DNA from: Lachnospiraceae bacterium
Lineage (GTDB): Bacteria; Bacillota; Clostridia; Lachnospirales; Lachnospiraceae
Length of the DNA: 64,000 nt
NCBI GenBank assembly: GCA_017622845.1
Contig: JAGAQJ010000074.1
Span: forward strand, 44,541 to 108,540
Reading direction: 5' to 3'
Shown: positions 53,381 through 62,393 of the stretch, in pieces
Numbering within the stretch: the stretch's first letter is position 1
Layout: each line of letters starts with the position of its first letter
The notes under the pieces: generated by a model
What the model saw: only the letters and a program-made list of their open reading frames with translations
What the model was told of the DNA's origin: nothing
Databases searched by the model: none
Translations under genes and position numbers: made by a program

Positions 53381-53533
53381 ACTGCAGAACCGGACGTGAA
53401 GGATATTGCAGACGTTACGGGAGAGGCTTGGACAAATGAACGGGTCTGTTAATCAGATGATGCCGGTATCCTGTCTTATCCGGTCCAAAGACGACCGGAC
53501 AGGGTACCGCTGTATTGATAAAGGAGGATTTGC
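53381..53533 (+). other. gap with a hairpin between permease and DUF4340 gene
   Basis: The 153-base gap contains an imperfect inverted repeat (CGGTATCCTGTC near 53465 with GGACAGGGTACCG near 53498). There is no T run. It may limit read-through or stabilise the upstream message. Confidence 0.35.
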
Positions 53534-54097
53534 ATGGTAAAACAGAGAAAACAAATGGCTGTTTTGCTGCTGATATTATTTGCGGCATGCGGCGTGCTGG
53601 GATTTGTTTCCCTCTCATCAAAGGAGGAGGCGGAGGCGATGGCAGAGGAGGGCTTTGTGGTCAATGATATTGAAGCAGACGAGGCAACAAAGCTGATTTT
53701 TACGAATAGCACCGGAACCTATTCCCTTCGTAAGGAGGAGGAAAAATGGATTCTTGAAGAGGATAAAACTGCTGAGGTTGACGAAACAGAGGTTACAAGG
53801 CTGCTTGCCGCCGTAGCGCCGCTTCGCTCGGCGGACAGGATTGAACAGGCAGAGGATTTAAGCCTTTACGGACTGGATTCGCCAGTGCGTACGATTATGG
53901 TTTCAAACAGTGAAAAAAACAGCACCATATTGGTGGGAGACTTTAATGAGATTACAGACACCTACTATATCTGCCTGGAGGAGGATACAAGTACCGTTTA
54001 CACGGCGGAATATGATACGGTCAGTGCTTTCGAGGTGCAGACTGAGGACCTGATAATAGAACCGGATGAGGAGGAAACAACGGAAGAAGCGGAGTAG
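53534..54097 (+). CDS. DUF4340 membrane-anchored protein
   Basis: The 187-residue protein has an N-terminal membrane helix (about 7-26), an acidic outside domain with the DUF4340 pattern (YSLRKEEEKWILEED, DLSLYGLDSPVRTIMV) and a Glu-rich tail. In other genomes DUF4340 genes follow GldG-like permeases, as here, so it is probably the accessory subunit of that exporter. AAAGGAGG precedes the ATG. Confidence 0.85.
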   Translation: MVKQRKQMAVLLLILFAACGVLGFVSLSSKEEAEAMAEEGFVVNDIEADEATKLIFTNSTGTYSLRKEEEKWILEEDKTAEVDETEVTRLLAAVAPLRSADRIEQAEDLSLYGLDSPVRTIMVSNSEKNSTILVGDFNEITDTYYICLEEDTSTVYTAEYDTVSAFEVQTEDLIIEPDEEETTEEAE

Positions 54098-54221
54098 CTG
54101 TGAGCAGAAAGACTAAAAATAAAAGCAAAACTCTTGATAAGTAGTTTTGAATACTATATAATGAAAGTTATCTGATATAAATATACGAGTGCTGACGATA
54201 TGACAGCACTCCGGGAAAGGT

Positions 54222-54863
54222 ATGGTAATACATATGCATATAGATACAAAAGATTTGCTGAACAGTATCATGGAGAGTTTTGACAGAATTAGTTATGTTA
54301 AGTCTCAGGATATACCCAATATCGATTTATATATGGATCAGGTAACGACTTTCATGGATAAAAATTTCCGCAAGCATTCCAGATATCCGGAAGAAGACAA
54401 GGTTATGACAAAGACCATGATTAACAATTATGCGAAAAATAATCTTCTGCCGCCGCCTGTCAAAAAGAAATATTCCAGAGAACATATCCTGGTATTGATT
54501 TTTATCTATTATTATAAGGGAATTCTGTCAATCAGTGATATACAGACGCTTCTGGAACCCGTCACAGAGAAGTTTTTCAACACAGATGAAGGGTTTGACA
54601 TACAGTCCGTCTATGATGAGGTATTCCGTGTAGGATATGATCAGATTGATGCACTCAAGCAGCATGTTATGACTGAATATGCCCGTGCGGAGGAAACCTT
54701 TGCCGATGCGCCGGAGGAGAATAAGGAATTTTTACAATTGTTTTCCTTTATATGCTTCTTAAGCTTTGATGTATATATGAAAAAGCAGTTGATTGAAAAG
54801 CTGATTGATGAGATTAAGGCGGACAAAACGGCAAAAAATGCGGGCAAAGAAGAAACGAAATAG
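54222..54863 (+). CDS. DUF1836-domain protein
   Basis: The 213-residue protein has a MerR-like winged-helix front (RYPEEDKVMTKTMINNYAKN, then LLPPPVKKKYSREH), which is the DUF1836 signature, and a helical C-terminal part. It is probably a DNA-binding protein. The start is open. ATG 54222 lies one base after the AAAGG site, while ATG 54234 has better spacing. A perfect 8-bp hairpin (GAGTGCTG/CAGCACTC, 54187-54211) stands directly upstream. Confidence 0.78.
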   Translation: MVIHMHIDTKDLLNSIMESFDRISYVKSQDIPNIDLYMDQVTTFMDKNFRKHSRYPEEDKVMTKTMINNYAKNNLLPPPVKKKYSREHILVLIFIYYYKGILSISDIQTLLEPVTEKFFNTDEGFDIQSVYDEVFRVGYDQIDALKQHVMTEYARAEETFADAPEENKEFLQLFSFICFLSFDVYMKKQLIEKLIDEIKADKTAKNAGKEETK

Positions 54864-54965
54864 GGATGGAAAGAATGAAACTATTGTATTAAAATAATGA
54901 TAATATATTGAAATTATCTGACAATAGTTTTATAATGGTATGGACGGATGGAAAGGAGGTATTCC

Positions 54966-55355
54966 ATGGGCATATCAGGAATTACAGGTTTTTCAGGTCT
55001 TCAGAATTACAGAGTTTCATCCATACATGGAAATCCGTATAGTATGAATGCGATACAGAGAATCAGCCGTGATAATGATAGGTCGGGCAAACCGCTTGTC
55101 ATTGCTTCTGAGGAGACATCGAAGGATTTATATGTAAAGGACTATGGTGAGCTTGCTGCACCGAAAAGTACCGCGACAGGTGATTTTGCCGAGATGCTGA
55201 ATATTCAGGAAAGCATGTTCGCACAGGAAGAGGAAGAAAGCAGTGCAAGCCAGTCCGCTTATGCGTCTTACTTAAACGATACCATAGGAATGATGGGATT
55301 TCAGAACCGTCTGAGAGATCAGCTAAATGGAGCAGGTTTTGCACCATTTGCTTAA
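54966..55355 (+). CDS. small protein of unknown function
   Basis: The 129-residue protein (MGISGITGFSGLQNYRVSSI at the start) has no signal peptide or membrane helix. The middle is acidic with EEEESSASQS. The end is hydrophobic with a Gln-Asn-Arg stretch. The AAAGGAGG site is well spaced for ATG 54966. I know no function; the style is like secretion- or flagellum-related small proteins of Lachnospiraceae, which is a guess. Confidence 0.65.
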   Translation: MGISGITGFSGLQNYRVSSIHGNPYSMNAIQRISRDNDRSGKPLVIASEETSKDLYVKDYGELAAPKSTATGDFAEMLNIQESMFAQEEEESSASQSAYASYLNDTIGMMGFQNRLRDQLNGAGFAPFA

Positions 55356-55356
55356 G

Positions 55357-55379
55357 GACACCTTGACAGGTGTCTTTTT
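55357..55379 (+). terminator. terminator after the small protein gene
   Basis: GACACCT and AGGTGTC pair over TGAC and are followed by five T. Confidence 0.88.
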
Positions 55380-55389
55380 ATTTCAAGGA

Positions 55390-55498
55390 AAAGCGTGCAA
55401 AAATCCGCATTTGGAGTCCGGTCGAAACGTCAGATGCAGGGATACTATCTTATTTTTTCGGCAGGGCGTTAATGCATAGAGGGCTGAACTGATGCCGG
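55390..55498. repeat. dispersed palindromic repeat, composite copy
   Basis: The first part (ATCCGCATTTGGAGTCCGG) matches the middle of the 17.3-kb composite element, and the second part (AATGCATAGAGGGCTGAACTGA) is the right end of the repeat family. Confidence 0.65.
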
Positions 55499-55588
55499 AA
55501 ATGCAGAGATTCGTTATGGTTGTTGTTGCAAAACGATGAAAAATAGTGTAACATAGAACATATTGTTGATTCTTGGGAGGATTTGTCA

Positions 55589-56482
55589 GTGAGAGGATAT
55601 TTACAAAGCTTTCGTACAAGGCGTATTGCAGCAGTCTGCCTTGTGCTTTGCATGTGCTTTTGCCTTTTTCCGCACATCAATGTATATGCGGATGAAACAA
55701 AAACGGAATATAAAATTATGGTAAATCGCGCAGCAAATTGCGTGACGGTATATGAAAAAGATACAGACGGAACATTCAGTGTGCCAGTTAAGGCATTTGT
55801 ATGTTCATGCGGCAGAGAAGGTCATGAGACGCCGCTTGGAACTTTTAAAACAAGCAATTATTACCAATGGCGTCTGATGGTAGATCATTCGTATGGTCGT
55901 TATGCGGTTCGGTTTAATAAAGGAATCATGTTTCATTCGGTACCGTATTATACGCAGAATGCCGGAAATATGGAGTGGGAACAGTTCAATCTGCTTGGAG
56001 AGCCTGCATCACTTGGCTGCGTGAGGCTGACCTGTGCAGACGCCAAGTGGATTTATGATAACTGTGCTGTCGGCACGGAGGTTGTTGTGTATGATGATGC
56101 CGAGAATCCGGGACCGCTTGGAAAGCCTGATGAGGTGAAGCTCACAGAGGAAAATCCCATGAGAAAGTGGGATCCGACCGATATCACCAGCAAGAACCCA
56201 TGGAACCAGGTTAGGCCGTCGCTTTATCTGACAGGGGATTATGGCGACGGAGTGCTCAGGCTGCCAGTCGGTGCATCGCAGAATGACATATACAGTGTGG
56301 TCGGCGTGAAGGATGCGCAAGGACTGGATTATCAGATGGGCGAATATACCATCAGTATATCCGGCAGATATGATTTGAATACTGCAGGCATTTATGAGAT
56401 ATCTGTGCGCGGTGTTGACAAGCTTGGCGTAAGAGTGGAGAGGAATATGACATTGTGCGTGGAGGAGCAGGCAGTCTCTTGA
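55589..56482 (+). CDS. L,D-transpeptidase with signal peptide
   Basis: The 297-residue secreted enzyme has a signal peptide (about 1-37, ending VYADE), an YkuD catalytic domain with IMFHSVPYY (His) and PASLGCVRLT (the catalytic Cys), and a C-terminal domain of Ig/cadherin-like strands (YTISISGRYDLNTAGIYEIS). It would form 3-3 cross-links or attach proteins to the wall. GTG 55589 is eight bases after GGGAGG and is preferred over an in-frame TTG that is too close. Confidence 0.88.
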   Translation: MRGYLQSFRTRRIAAVCLVLCMCFCLFPHINVYADETKTEYKIMVNRAANCVTVYEKDTDGTFSVPVKAFVCSCGREGHETPLGTFKTSNYYQWRLMVDHSYGRYAVRFNKGIMFHSVPYYTQNAGNMEWEQFNLLGEPASLGCVRLTCADAKWIYDNCAVGTEVVVYDDAENPGPLGKPDEVKLTEENPMRKWDPTDITSKNPWNQVRPSLYLTGDYGDGVLRLPVGASQNDIYSVVGVKDAQGLDYQMGEYTISISGRYDLNTAGIYEISVRGVDKLGVRVERNMTLCVEEQAVS

Positions 56483-56512
56483 ATGAGATGCCTCCCCGTT
56501 GGTTTGCAGCGT

Positions 56513-56538
56513 AGCCAGCGCACTTAAGTGCGCTGGCT
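56513..56538. terminator. perfect palindrome between convergent genes
   Basis: The 26-bp perfect palindrome (AGCCAGCGCACTT and its complement) has no loop bases as drawn. It lies between the L,D-transpeptidase and the binding-protein genes. Neither strand has a long T run, so it is a weak or bidirectional terminator. Confidence 0.6.
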
Positions 56539-56558
56539 GGCATGTTTCTGTTAACCAG

Positions 56559-57602
56559 CTAGTTAACCTGTTCAGAAAACGTGTTATTTACCAAGTCTTC
56601 ATATGGAACATAGTTTTCAAGTTCCCCTGCTTCCAGAAGAATATTTTGCAGGAGCATAAAGCTGTCTTCGGTGAATACAAGATCCTTTTTCCAAGTATCC
56701 TGTGCCTGATAACGGGCTACGATGGTGGTGATTGTGTCAAGTTCTGTTTCCGGAAATTGAGGTTTGATAACAGATGCTATTTCATCAGCAGAGTGGCTTG
56801 CTACGTAGTCCATACCTTTTTGGAGAGCTTTTGTGAAAGCAAGCAGAACTTCCGGATGCTCGTCAATATAGCTTTTCCGTGCACTGAATGCAGTATAAGG
56901 AACATATCCGGAATCCACACCAAGAGAAGCAACGATATATCCTGTCTGCTGCGTTTCAAGGGAAGTAGCGTGCGGTTCAAATTCTACAGTGAAGTCTGCA
57001 TATCCGGCGTCGCCTTCGCGGGCGCCTGCAAATGCTGCTGCGGTAGAACCAAAGTCAATGCTGGTATCAATGGTAAGGTCGGTATCAGGGTCAATATTAT
57101 TCATTTTCAATATGTATTCAAAAACCATCTGCGGCATTCCGCCTTTGCGTCCTCCAAGAACATAAGTTCCTTTCAGCATATCCCAGTGGAAGTCGTCAAT
57201 TGGGGTACGGCTTACAAGGAAGTTGCCTGCACGCTGAGTCAGTTGGGCAAAATTTACGGCATAATCCTGTGCGCCCTGTAAATAGGTATAGATAGATGCC
57301 TCACTTCCCATAAAACCAATATCTGCTTCGCCCGTAAGCAGCGCAGTCATCGTTTTGTCAGCGCCGTAACCAGTCACTAGCTCAAGATTGATTCCTTCAT
57401 CAGTAAAATACCCTTCCTCTATTGCTACGTACATAGGGGCATAGAAAATAGAGTGCGCAACCTCATTTAAGGTAACCTTAGTCAGGTCAGAATCATTCGT
57501 GCTTTTTTGCCCGCATCCGCAGAGCAAGGAAGGAAGGAGCAAAGCTGCTATGAGAACTGTAGATAAAATTTTAAAATGCATATGTTTTTTAATGTGTCTC
57601 AT
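56559..57602 (-). CDS. NMT1/SsuA-type ABC substrate-binding lipoprotein
   Basis: The 347-residue protein has a lipoprotein signal (PSLLCGC, Cys30 the likely lipidation site). The NMT1/THI5-like fold follows: SIFYAPMYVAIEEGYFTDEG near 52, TGEADIGFMGSEA near 90 and a late FTKALQKGMDYVA near 260. Such proteins bind thiamine precursors, sulfonates, riboflavin or related small molecules. No permease or ATPase gene lies next to it, so its transporter is elsewhere or lost. Residue choice does not reveal the ligand. Confidence 0.85.
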   Translation of the reverse strand: MRHIKKHMHFKILSTVLIAALLLPSLLCGCGQKSTNDSDLTKVTLNEVAHSIFYAPMYVAIEEGYFTDEGINLELVTGYGADKTMTALLTGEADIGFMGSEASIYTYLQGAQDYAVNFAQLTQRAGNFLVSRTPIDDFHWDMLKGTYVLGGRKGGMPQMVFEYILKMNNIDPDTDLTIDTSIDFGSTAAAFAGAREGDAGYADFTVEFEPHATSLETQQTGYIVASLGVDSGYVPYTAFSARKSYIDEHPEVLLAFTKALQKGMDYVASHSADEIASVIKPQFPETELDTITTIVARYQAQDTWKKDLVFTEDSFMLLQNILLEAGELENYVPYEDLVNNTFSEQVN

Positions 57603-57923
57603 GATAATCCCCGATATACTTTTTTCTAATATATGTTAAAAAAAATAAAAAGTGCCAAAAGTTTGTTCTGATTTTTTGGAAAAAAGCTTTTAAAATGAAA
57701 TGTTTTTTGATATACTTGAAAAACATGAGATGCATTGAAATTTTCTTGTGAATGAATGGAAAAACGGTGTAGAATCAGACTTTTGATAAGAATCAGGCCT
57801 TCTAAATATGCTTTTCAGGTTCGTGGAAATACGAAACAGGAGCAAACTGATATGGCAACTGCTAATAGAGCTTATTAGAAATAGTGATATCGAATCAATT
57901 GATGGATAGAAAGGATAAAAGCT
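57603..57923. other. divergent intergenic region ahead of pcrA
   Basis: There is no gene. A perfect inverted repeat ATGTTTTT/AAAAACAT lies around 57702-57726. A possible pcrA promoter is TTGTGA (57746-57751) with TAGAAT (57770-57775) at 18 bases. The promoter of the binding-protein gene must be in the AT-rich part near 57610-57680. Confidence 0.45.
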
Positions 57924-60485
57924 ATGGGCTTATATGATACATTGAACGAACAGCAAAAAAAAGGCGTGTTTACTACTGATGGACCAGTATTAATCCTTGC
58001 AGGTGCAGGCTCCGGCAAGACAAGCGTGCTTACGACACGAATCGCCTACCTGATACAGAATGCAGGCGTCAATCCCTGGAATATCATGGCAATCACATTT
58101 ACCAACAAGGCAGCAGGGGAGATGCGTGACAGAGTTGACAATATTGTTGGCTATGGTTCAGAAAGCATATGGGTGTCAACCTTTCATTCAACCTGTGTCC
58201 GTATTCTCAGGAGATATATAGACAGGCTCGGCTTTGACAACAATTTTACAATATATGATACAGATGATTCCAAAAGTGTGATGAAGGAAGTGTGCAAAAA
58301 GCTGGATATTGATACAAAACAGCTGAAAGAACGGACGATTCTGAGTGCAATATCCTCAGCAAAGGATAATCTGATATCGACAACAGAGTATGAAATGTCG
58401 GCTGTGGGCGACTATATGAAAAAACGCATATCAGCAGCATATGCAGAGTATCAGCTAACGCTGAAGAAAAATAATGCACTTGATTTTGATGATTTAATTG
58501 TAAAAACAGTGGAGCTTTTTAAAAGCTGTCCGGATGTGCTGGAAAATTATCAAAAACGTTTTGAGTACATCATGGTTGATGAATATCAGGACACCAATAC
58601 TGCGCAGTTTGAGCTGATCCGGCTGCTTGCATCGCGAAACCGCAACCTCTGTGTAGTGGGAGACGATGATCAGTCAATCTATAAATTCCGGGGAGCAAAC
58701 ATCAGAAATATTCTTGATTTTGAAAAGGTATATCCTGATGCAGAGGTGATCAAGCTGGAACAGAATTACCGTTCTACTCAGAACATTCTTGATGCTGCCA
58801 ATGCGGTGATTCGAAATAATATCGGACGAAAGGATAAGGCGCTTTGGACAGATAAAGGAGCTGGAAACCGTATTCATTTCAGGGCTTTTGACAATGCCTA
58901 TGAGGAAGCAGAATACATAGCAGGCGATATAAAACGTAAGAAACGGGAGCTTGTGAGCGATTATCAGCAATGCGCAGTGCTGTACAGGACAAATGCACAG
59001 TCGCGTCTTCTTGAGGAGAGTTTTATTGCATTGAACATTCCTTATAATGTGGTAGGCGGAGTCAATTTTTATGCAAGGAAAGAAATTAAAGATGTTCTGG
59101 CGTATTTGAAGACGATAGACAATGGTAAAGACGATTTAGCAGTGAAGCGCATTATTAATGTGCCGAGACGCGGAATCGGCGCTGCAAGCATTGCAAAGGT
59201 TCAGGATTATGCGGATCACATGGGACTGAGCTTTTTTGAGGCTTTGCAGCAGGTAGATGAGATACCGTCGATTGCCAGGGGAAAGGCGGCGGAGAAGCTC
59301 AGAGATTTTGTGCTGATGATCAGAATGTTCCGGACGAAGCTTCAGACAGGTTCTCTCGAGGATTTGATATCAGATGTTATTGAAACGACGGGGTATGTAA
59401 AGGAGCTGGAGGAGTCCGATGAGGATGACGCAAGGGACCGGCTTGAAAATATAGATGAGTTAATCACAAAGCTGGTGAGCTTTGAGATGGAGCGTGAGGA
59501 GCTTGGGGAGGAGGCTACGCTTTCGGCATTTCTTGAGGAGGTTGCTCTGGTGGCAGACATAGACGGTGTCAATAAAGATGACAACAAAGTGCTGCTGATG
59601 ACCCTTCACAGCGCGAAAGGGCTTGAATTTTCCCAAGTATATCTGGCCGGACTTGAGGACGGCGTATTTCCCGGCTATATGACAATTACATCAGATGATC
59701 CGGAGGAAATTGAGGAGGAGAGACGTCTTGCCTATGTAGGGATTACAAGGGCGAAGGAGGATTTGACCATAACCTATGCAAAATCCAGAATGATCAGAGG
59801 CGAGACACAGTATAATGCTGTCAGCCGTTTTGTGAAGGAAATACCTGCAAATCTTCTTGATAATAAACTGCCGTCTGCAAAACGCTGGGATGAAGAGGAA
59901 TATGAAAGTGATTCCTATGAGAGGAATCTTTTTCGGACAAAGCCATTTCAGACAGGGGCAGGCAGAAGCGGAGACAACCGTTGGACAGAAGCCGCATCGT
60001 ATCTTGAGACATATAATAAAAAGGTAAATGCTAAGCTTTCTGCAAGCCCCGATACGTTAAGCGACACAGTGTTTGACAAGCCAGGGAATAATTGGGAAGC
60101 AGCAGTGCAGCCGTCCGCTGCGCCGCTGCAGAAGCCTGCAAGAGCTGCAGCATCGCAAGGTAGTGCAAAGCCTGCGGCTAAAAAAGACCTATCAGAGATT
60201 CTTGCTTCACGTCCCAAGGCCGTTGTTAAGAAAAAAGAAACGCCTGACGCCAATAAGCCATATATAGCAAAATCCCTGAACGGTCTTTCGAAAGGAATCC
60301 CTGCTATGCCGTCAGGAGGTCTTGACTATGCGGTCAGAGACAGAGTACAGCACATCAAATACGGAGAAGGCACGGTACTGAATATTGTACAGGATACAAG
60401 GGACTTTAAGGTAACTGTAAACTTTGATGAATACGGCAATAAGATTATGTATGCGGCATTTGCAAAGCTGAAAAAGATAGAATGA
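57924..60485 (+). CDS. pcrA: ATP-dependent DNA helicase PcrA/UvrD
   Basis: The superfamily 1 3'-5' helicase acts in repair and in removing RecA filaments. The 853-residue protein has motif I LAGAGSGKT near 29, Ia ITFTNKAAGEM, II MVDEYQDTN near 216, III VVGDDDQSIYKFRGA, IV VIKLEQNYRS, V TLHSAKGLEF near 562 and VI RRLAYVGITRAKE. After a variable linker rich in Ala and Pro, the RNA-polymerase-binding Tudor-like end (DRVQHIKYGEGTVL) follows. AAAGGAT precedes the ATG. Confidence 0.96.
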   Translation: MGLYDTLNEQQKKGVFTTDGPVLILAGAGSGKTSVLTTRIAYLIQNAGVNPWNIMAITFTNKAAGEMRDRVDNIVGYGSESIWVSTFHSTCVRILRRYIDRLGFDNNFTIYDTDDSKSVMKEVCKKLDIDTKQLKERTILSAISSAKDNLISTTEYEMSAVGDYMKKRISAAYAEYQLTLKKNNALDFDDLIVKTVELFKSCPDVLENYQKRFEYIMVDEYQDTNTAQFELIRLLASRNRNLCVVGDDDQSIYKFRGANIRNILDFEKVYPDAEVIKLEQNYRSTQNILDAANAVIRNNIGRKDKALWTDKGAGNRIHFRAFDNAYEEAEYIAGDIKRKKRELVSDYQQCAVLYRTNAQSRLLEESFIALNIPYNVVGGVNFYARKEIKDVLAYLKTIDNGKDDLAVKRIINVPRRGIGAASIAKVQDYADHMGLSFFEALQQVDEIPSIARGKAAEKLRDFVLMIRMFRTKLQTGSLEDLISDVIETTGYVKELEESDEDDARDRLENIDELITKLVSFEMEREELGEEATLSAFLEEVALVADIDGVNKDDNKVLLMTLHSAKGLEFSQVYLAGLEDGVFPGYMTITSDDPEEIEEERRLAYVGITRAKEDLTITYAKSRMIRGETQYNAVSRFVKEIPANLLDNKLPSAKRWDEEEYESDSYERNLFRTKPFQTGAGRSGDNRWTEAASYLETYNKKVNAKLSASPDTLSDTVFDKPGNNWEAAVQPSAAPLQKPARAAASQGSAKPAAKKDLSEILASRPKAVVKKKETPDANKPYIAKSLNGLSKGIPAMPSGGLDYAVRDRVQHIKYGEGTVLNIVQDTRDFKVTVNFDEYGNKIMYAAFAKLKKIE

Positions 60486-60788
60486 AATGTTGAAACAGCG
60501 TTTTTGCAATACTGTATGCAGCCGGTTTTCCTTGACTTTCTTTAATATATTTTGTCAAATCAATGTTGCTGTGCGATGACTTGTCAGGGATGTGGTGAAG
60601 TTTTCCGCTTCAATTGTAATTCTGCAGGTCACAAAACGAATCAGAAAGTATTGAGAGAAGGAAATAGGATATAAAAATGAATATTAAGTTTAAATCCGGA
60701 TTTTAAAAAGGGTGTATCTGTAACTTTTTGAATAAAGACGAAAAAGACTTATAAGAGATTGAGGTTAAAAAATAAATATCTGCATACT
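60486..60788. other. AT-rich gap after pcrA
   Basis: No gene, clear terminator or repeat is supported here. The composition changes from that of the core genes to AT-rich accessory sequence. Confidence 0.4.
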
Positions 60789-60953
60789 ATGAGACAAGGC
60801 GGATATATTGCATTAAGCAGTGCTGCTGTACCGGATTATATTTATTTTGGTGAAATGGGGAATGAAACGACTAATTGATACGATTTATGGGATATGGATT
60901 TGAATTTAAATGAAGCAGTAAGGATAAAAGAAGAAAACATGGTTTCTATCTGA
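60789..60953 (+). pseudogene. decayed gene fragment
   Basis: A frame of 54 codons (MRQGGYIALSSAAVPDYIYF at the start, later YDLWDMDLNLNEAVRIKEEN) is cut by a TGA at 60876-60878 and ends at TGA 60951. The text on both sides of the stop is protein-like, with the same character. No ribosome site is seen. It may be the worn front part of the gene that continues in another frame at 60979. I do not recognise the family. Confidence 0.45.
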
Positions 60954-60978
60954 AAAAAGTGATGGCATACAGGAACGA

Positions 60979-61392
60979 TTGGAGAAAAATGAAACGGAGA
61001 TGAAGGAATTTCAAAATGGCATTGTAAGTTATCATGCGGATATACTTCATTTTTCTTTAGAGCATATGTCTTCTGAAGAGGTAAACACTTATTATAAAGA
61101 AATTTATCAATTTTTAGAAATGGATTATGATGATTTAAAGTTTCTGAGTGGATTGGAAGCTTTTAGAACCACAGACTTGGAAGATGAGGAAGTTGACAGC
61201 TTGGAATTTTGATTGTCTATGCCCAAGTTGAAAATTTTAGAGATTGGAGGATATTATGCTATAAAATCTGACAAAGGATTAAATAGTCTAAAAAATTGAA
61301 TCAGCTATGTATTTGGGACAGTTAAATTTGAAAATTTCGAGGAACTTTCTGTATTTGTGGATTATCTTACAGAAAAAGCTGAATATTTTTAA
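60979..61392 (+). pseudogene. decayed gene with two in-frame TGA codons
   Basis: One frame runs from TTG 60979 (or ATG 61000) to TAA 61390-61392. It is broken by TGA at 61210-61212 and 61297-61299. The three pieces read as one protein (MKEFQNGIVSYHADILHFSL, then MPKLKILEIGGYYAIKSDKG, then ISYVFGTVKFENFEELSVFV). It looks like a small immunity-type protein, but the family is not recognised. The first piece of 77 codons alone could still be made. It sits with a SUFU-domain gene in an accessory region. Confidence 0.5.
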
Positions 61393-61662
61393 TCGGGTTA
61401 TTGTTCACCAAAACATACATTATATTTTGTGACCTTGCCGTCACGACATTGACTTAATCATGTCATTTGGCAGCGCCTGAGAAATAAGTGCAAACTACTC
61501 TTGGCGAGCAAGCTCTCACGCTCATTTGTACAATGATATCTGAAATATAACCCTGTTATAAAAATTATAATAATTTTAGCAATAAAAAGGTAGTAAAATT
61601 ATTGATTTAGTGATATTATATATATAGCATGACTGTTCAGCAGTTTTTCAACAATTAGTTGG
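61393..61662. other. AT-rich gap with a copy of the GAGCAAGCTC hairpin
   Basis: Bases 61491-61540 resemble the last hairpin of the 17.4-kb element (CAAACTACTCTTGGCGAGCA, then AGCTCTCACGCTC and TTTGTACAATGAT). No gene is seen. Confidence 0.5.
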
Positions 61663-61811
61663 CTAGAGCGTGTTTGAAAAATGATTTCTGTCACATGTAT
61701 GTTACAAATTGTGGCAGATATATTCCGAATGAGGGGGTAAATTACCACAATATGACGAAAACAACAAGTCGTTGTACAGATGATAGGAATAATTTTTCAA
61801 ACATTCTCTAG
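61663..61811. mobile_element. 149-bp MITE-like element
   Basis: The two ends are 24-bp inverted repeats with three mismatches: CTAGAGCGTGTTTGAAAAAT plus GATT on the left, and CTAGAGAATGTTTGAAAAAT plus TATT read from the right. There is no coding frame. Its left end matches a solitary end at 38105. A parent transposase is not in view. Confidence 0.75.
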
Positions 61812-61881
61812 GGTATGGCTGAAAGAAAGCATGTTATGAGCGCATAACATGATGATACCAATAATGAAAGGGGCTTTTGAA

Positions 61882-62205
61882 ATGAAAAAGTGGGATGACT
61901 TAGTAGAATATCTACAGGATAAAAATTTAGTAGGCAGTGATATTTTAAGTAAGTACTATACCAAATGTGACCTTAACAAGGAGAATGAAAAAAAAGGCAA
62001 TACATTACTCTGGGTGCTTGCTATCATAGGTGCAGTAGCAGCAGTAGCAGCGATTGCGTATGCAGTATACCGTTATATGACACCAGACTATCTTGACGAT
62101 TTCGACGATGAGTTTGATGATGATTTCGAGGACGACTTCTTTGATGATGAGGAAGACGAGGAGCAGGAGCCTGCGAAAGAAAATGAGTACACAACTGTTA
62201 AATAA
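61882..62205 (+). CDS. small membrane protein with acidic tail
   Basis: The 107-residue protein has a short soluble helical front (MKKWDDLVEYLQDKNLVGSD), one Ala-rich membrane helix (about 42-65) and a C-terminal part of almost only Asp, Glu and Phe. AAAGGGG is about eight bases before ATG 61882, and an in-frame ATG further up is less likely. The function is unknown; proteins with this layout are common in Lachnospiraceae. A clear terminator follows 119 bases on. Confidence 0.7.
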   Translation: MKKWDDLVEYLQDKNLVGSDILSKYYTKCDLNKENEKKGNTLLWVLAIIGAVAAVAAIAYAVYRYMTPDYLDDFDDEFDDDFEDDFFDDEEDEEQEPAKENEYTTVK

Positions 62206-62323
62206 TGGTTGAAACAAATTTGACAAATTAAGGAATAAGGGTGCTGGCAAATGGGAGATGCTCATAAAACAGTTTTAGCTGACAAACTGAAATAGGGTAG
62301 CTGCCATACAGAGTGCGAAAGAA

Positions 62324-62360
62324 GACGAGTGAGAAGCGATTACTTTTCGCCCGTCTTTTT
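62324..62360 (+). terminator. terminator after the acidic membrane protein gene
   Basis: A 13-bp stem with one mismatch and wobble pairs (GACGAGTGAGAAG with CTTTTCGCCCGTC) is followed by five T. Confidence 0.75.
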
Positions 62361-62393
62361 CATGTCCTTCTTCTTTATGATAACTAGTGTCTT

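Noticed and set aside
60789-61392. Use of a TGA-as-Trp code by the organism
   Set aside because: All other genes in the window use TGA as a normal stop (for example radA) and encode Trp by TGG; at most the decayed fragment has a foreign source.
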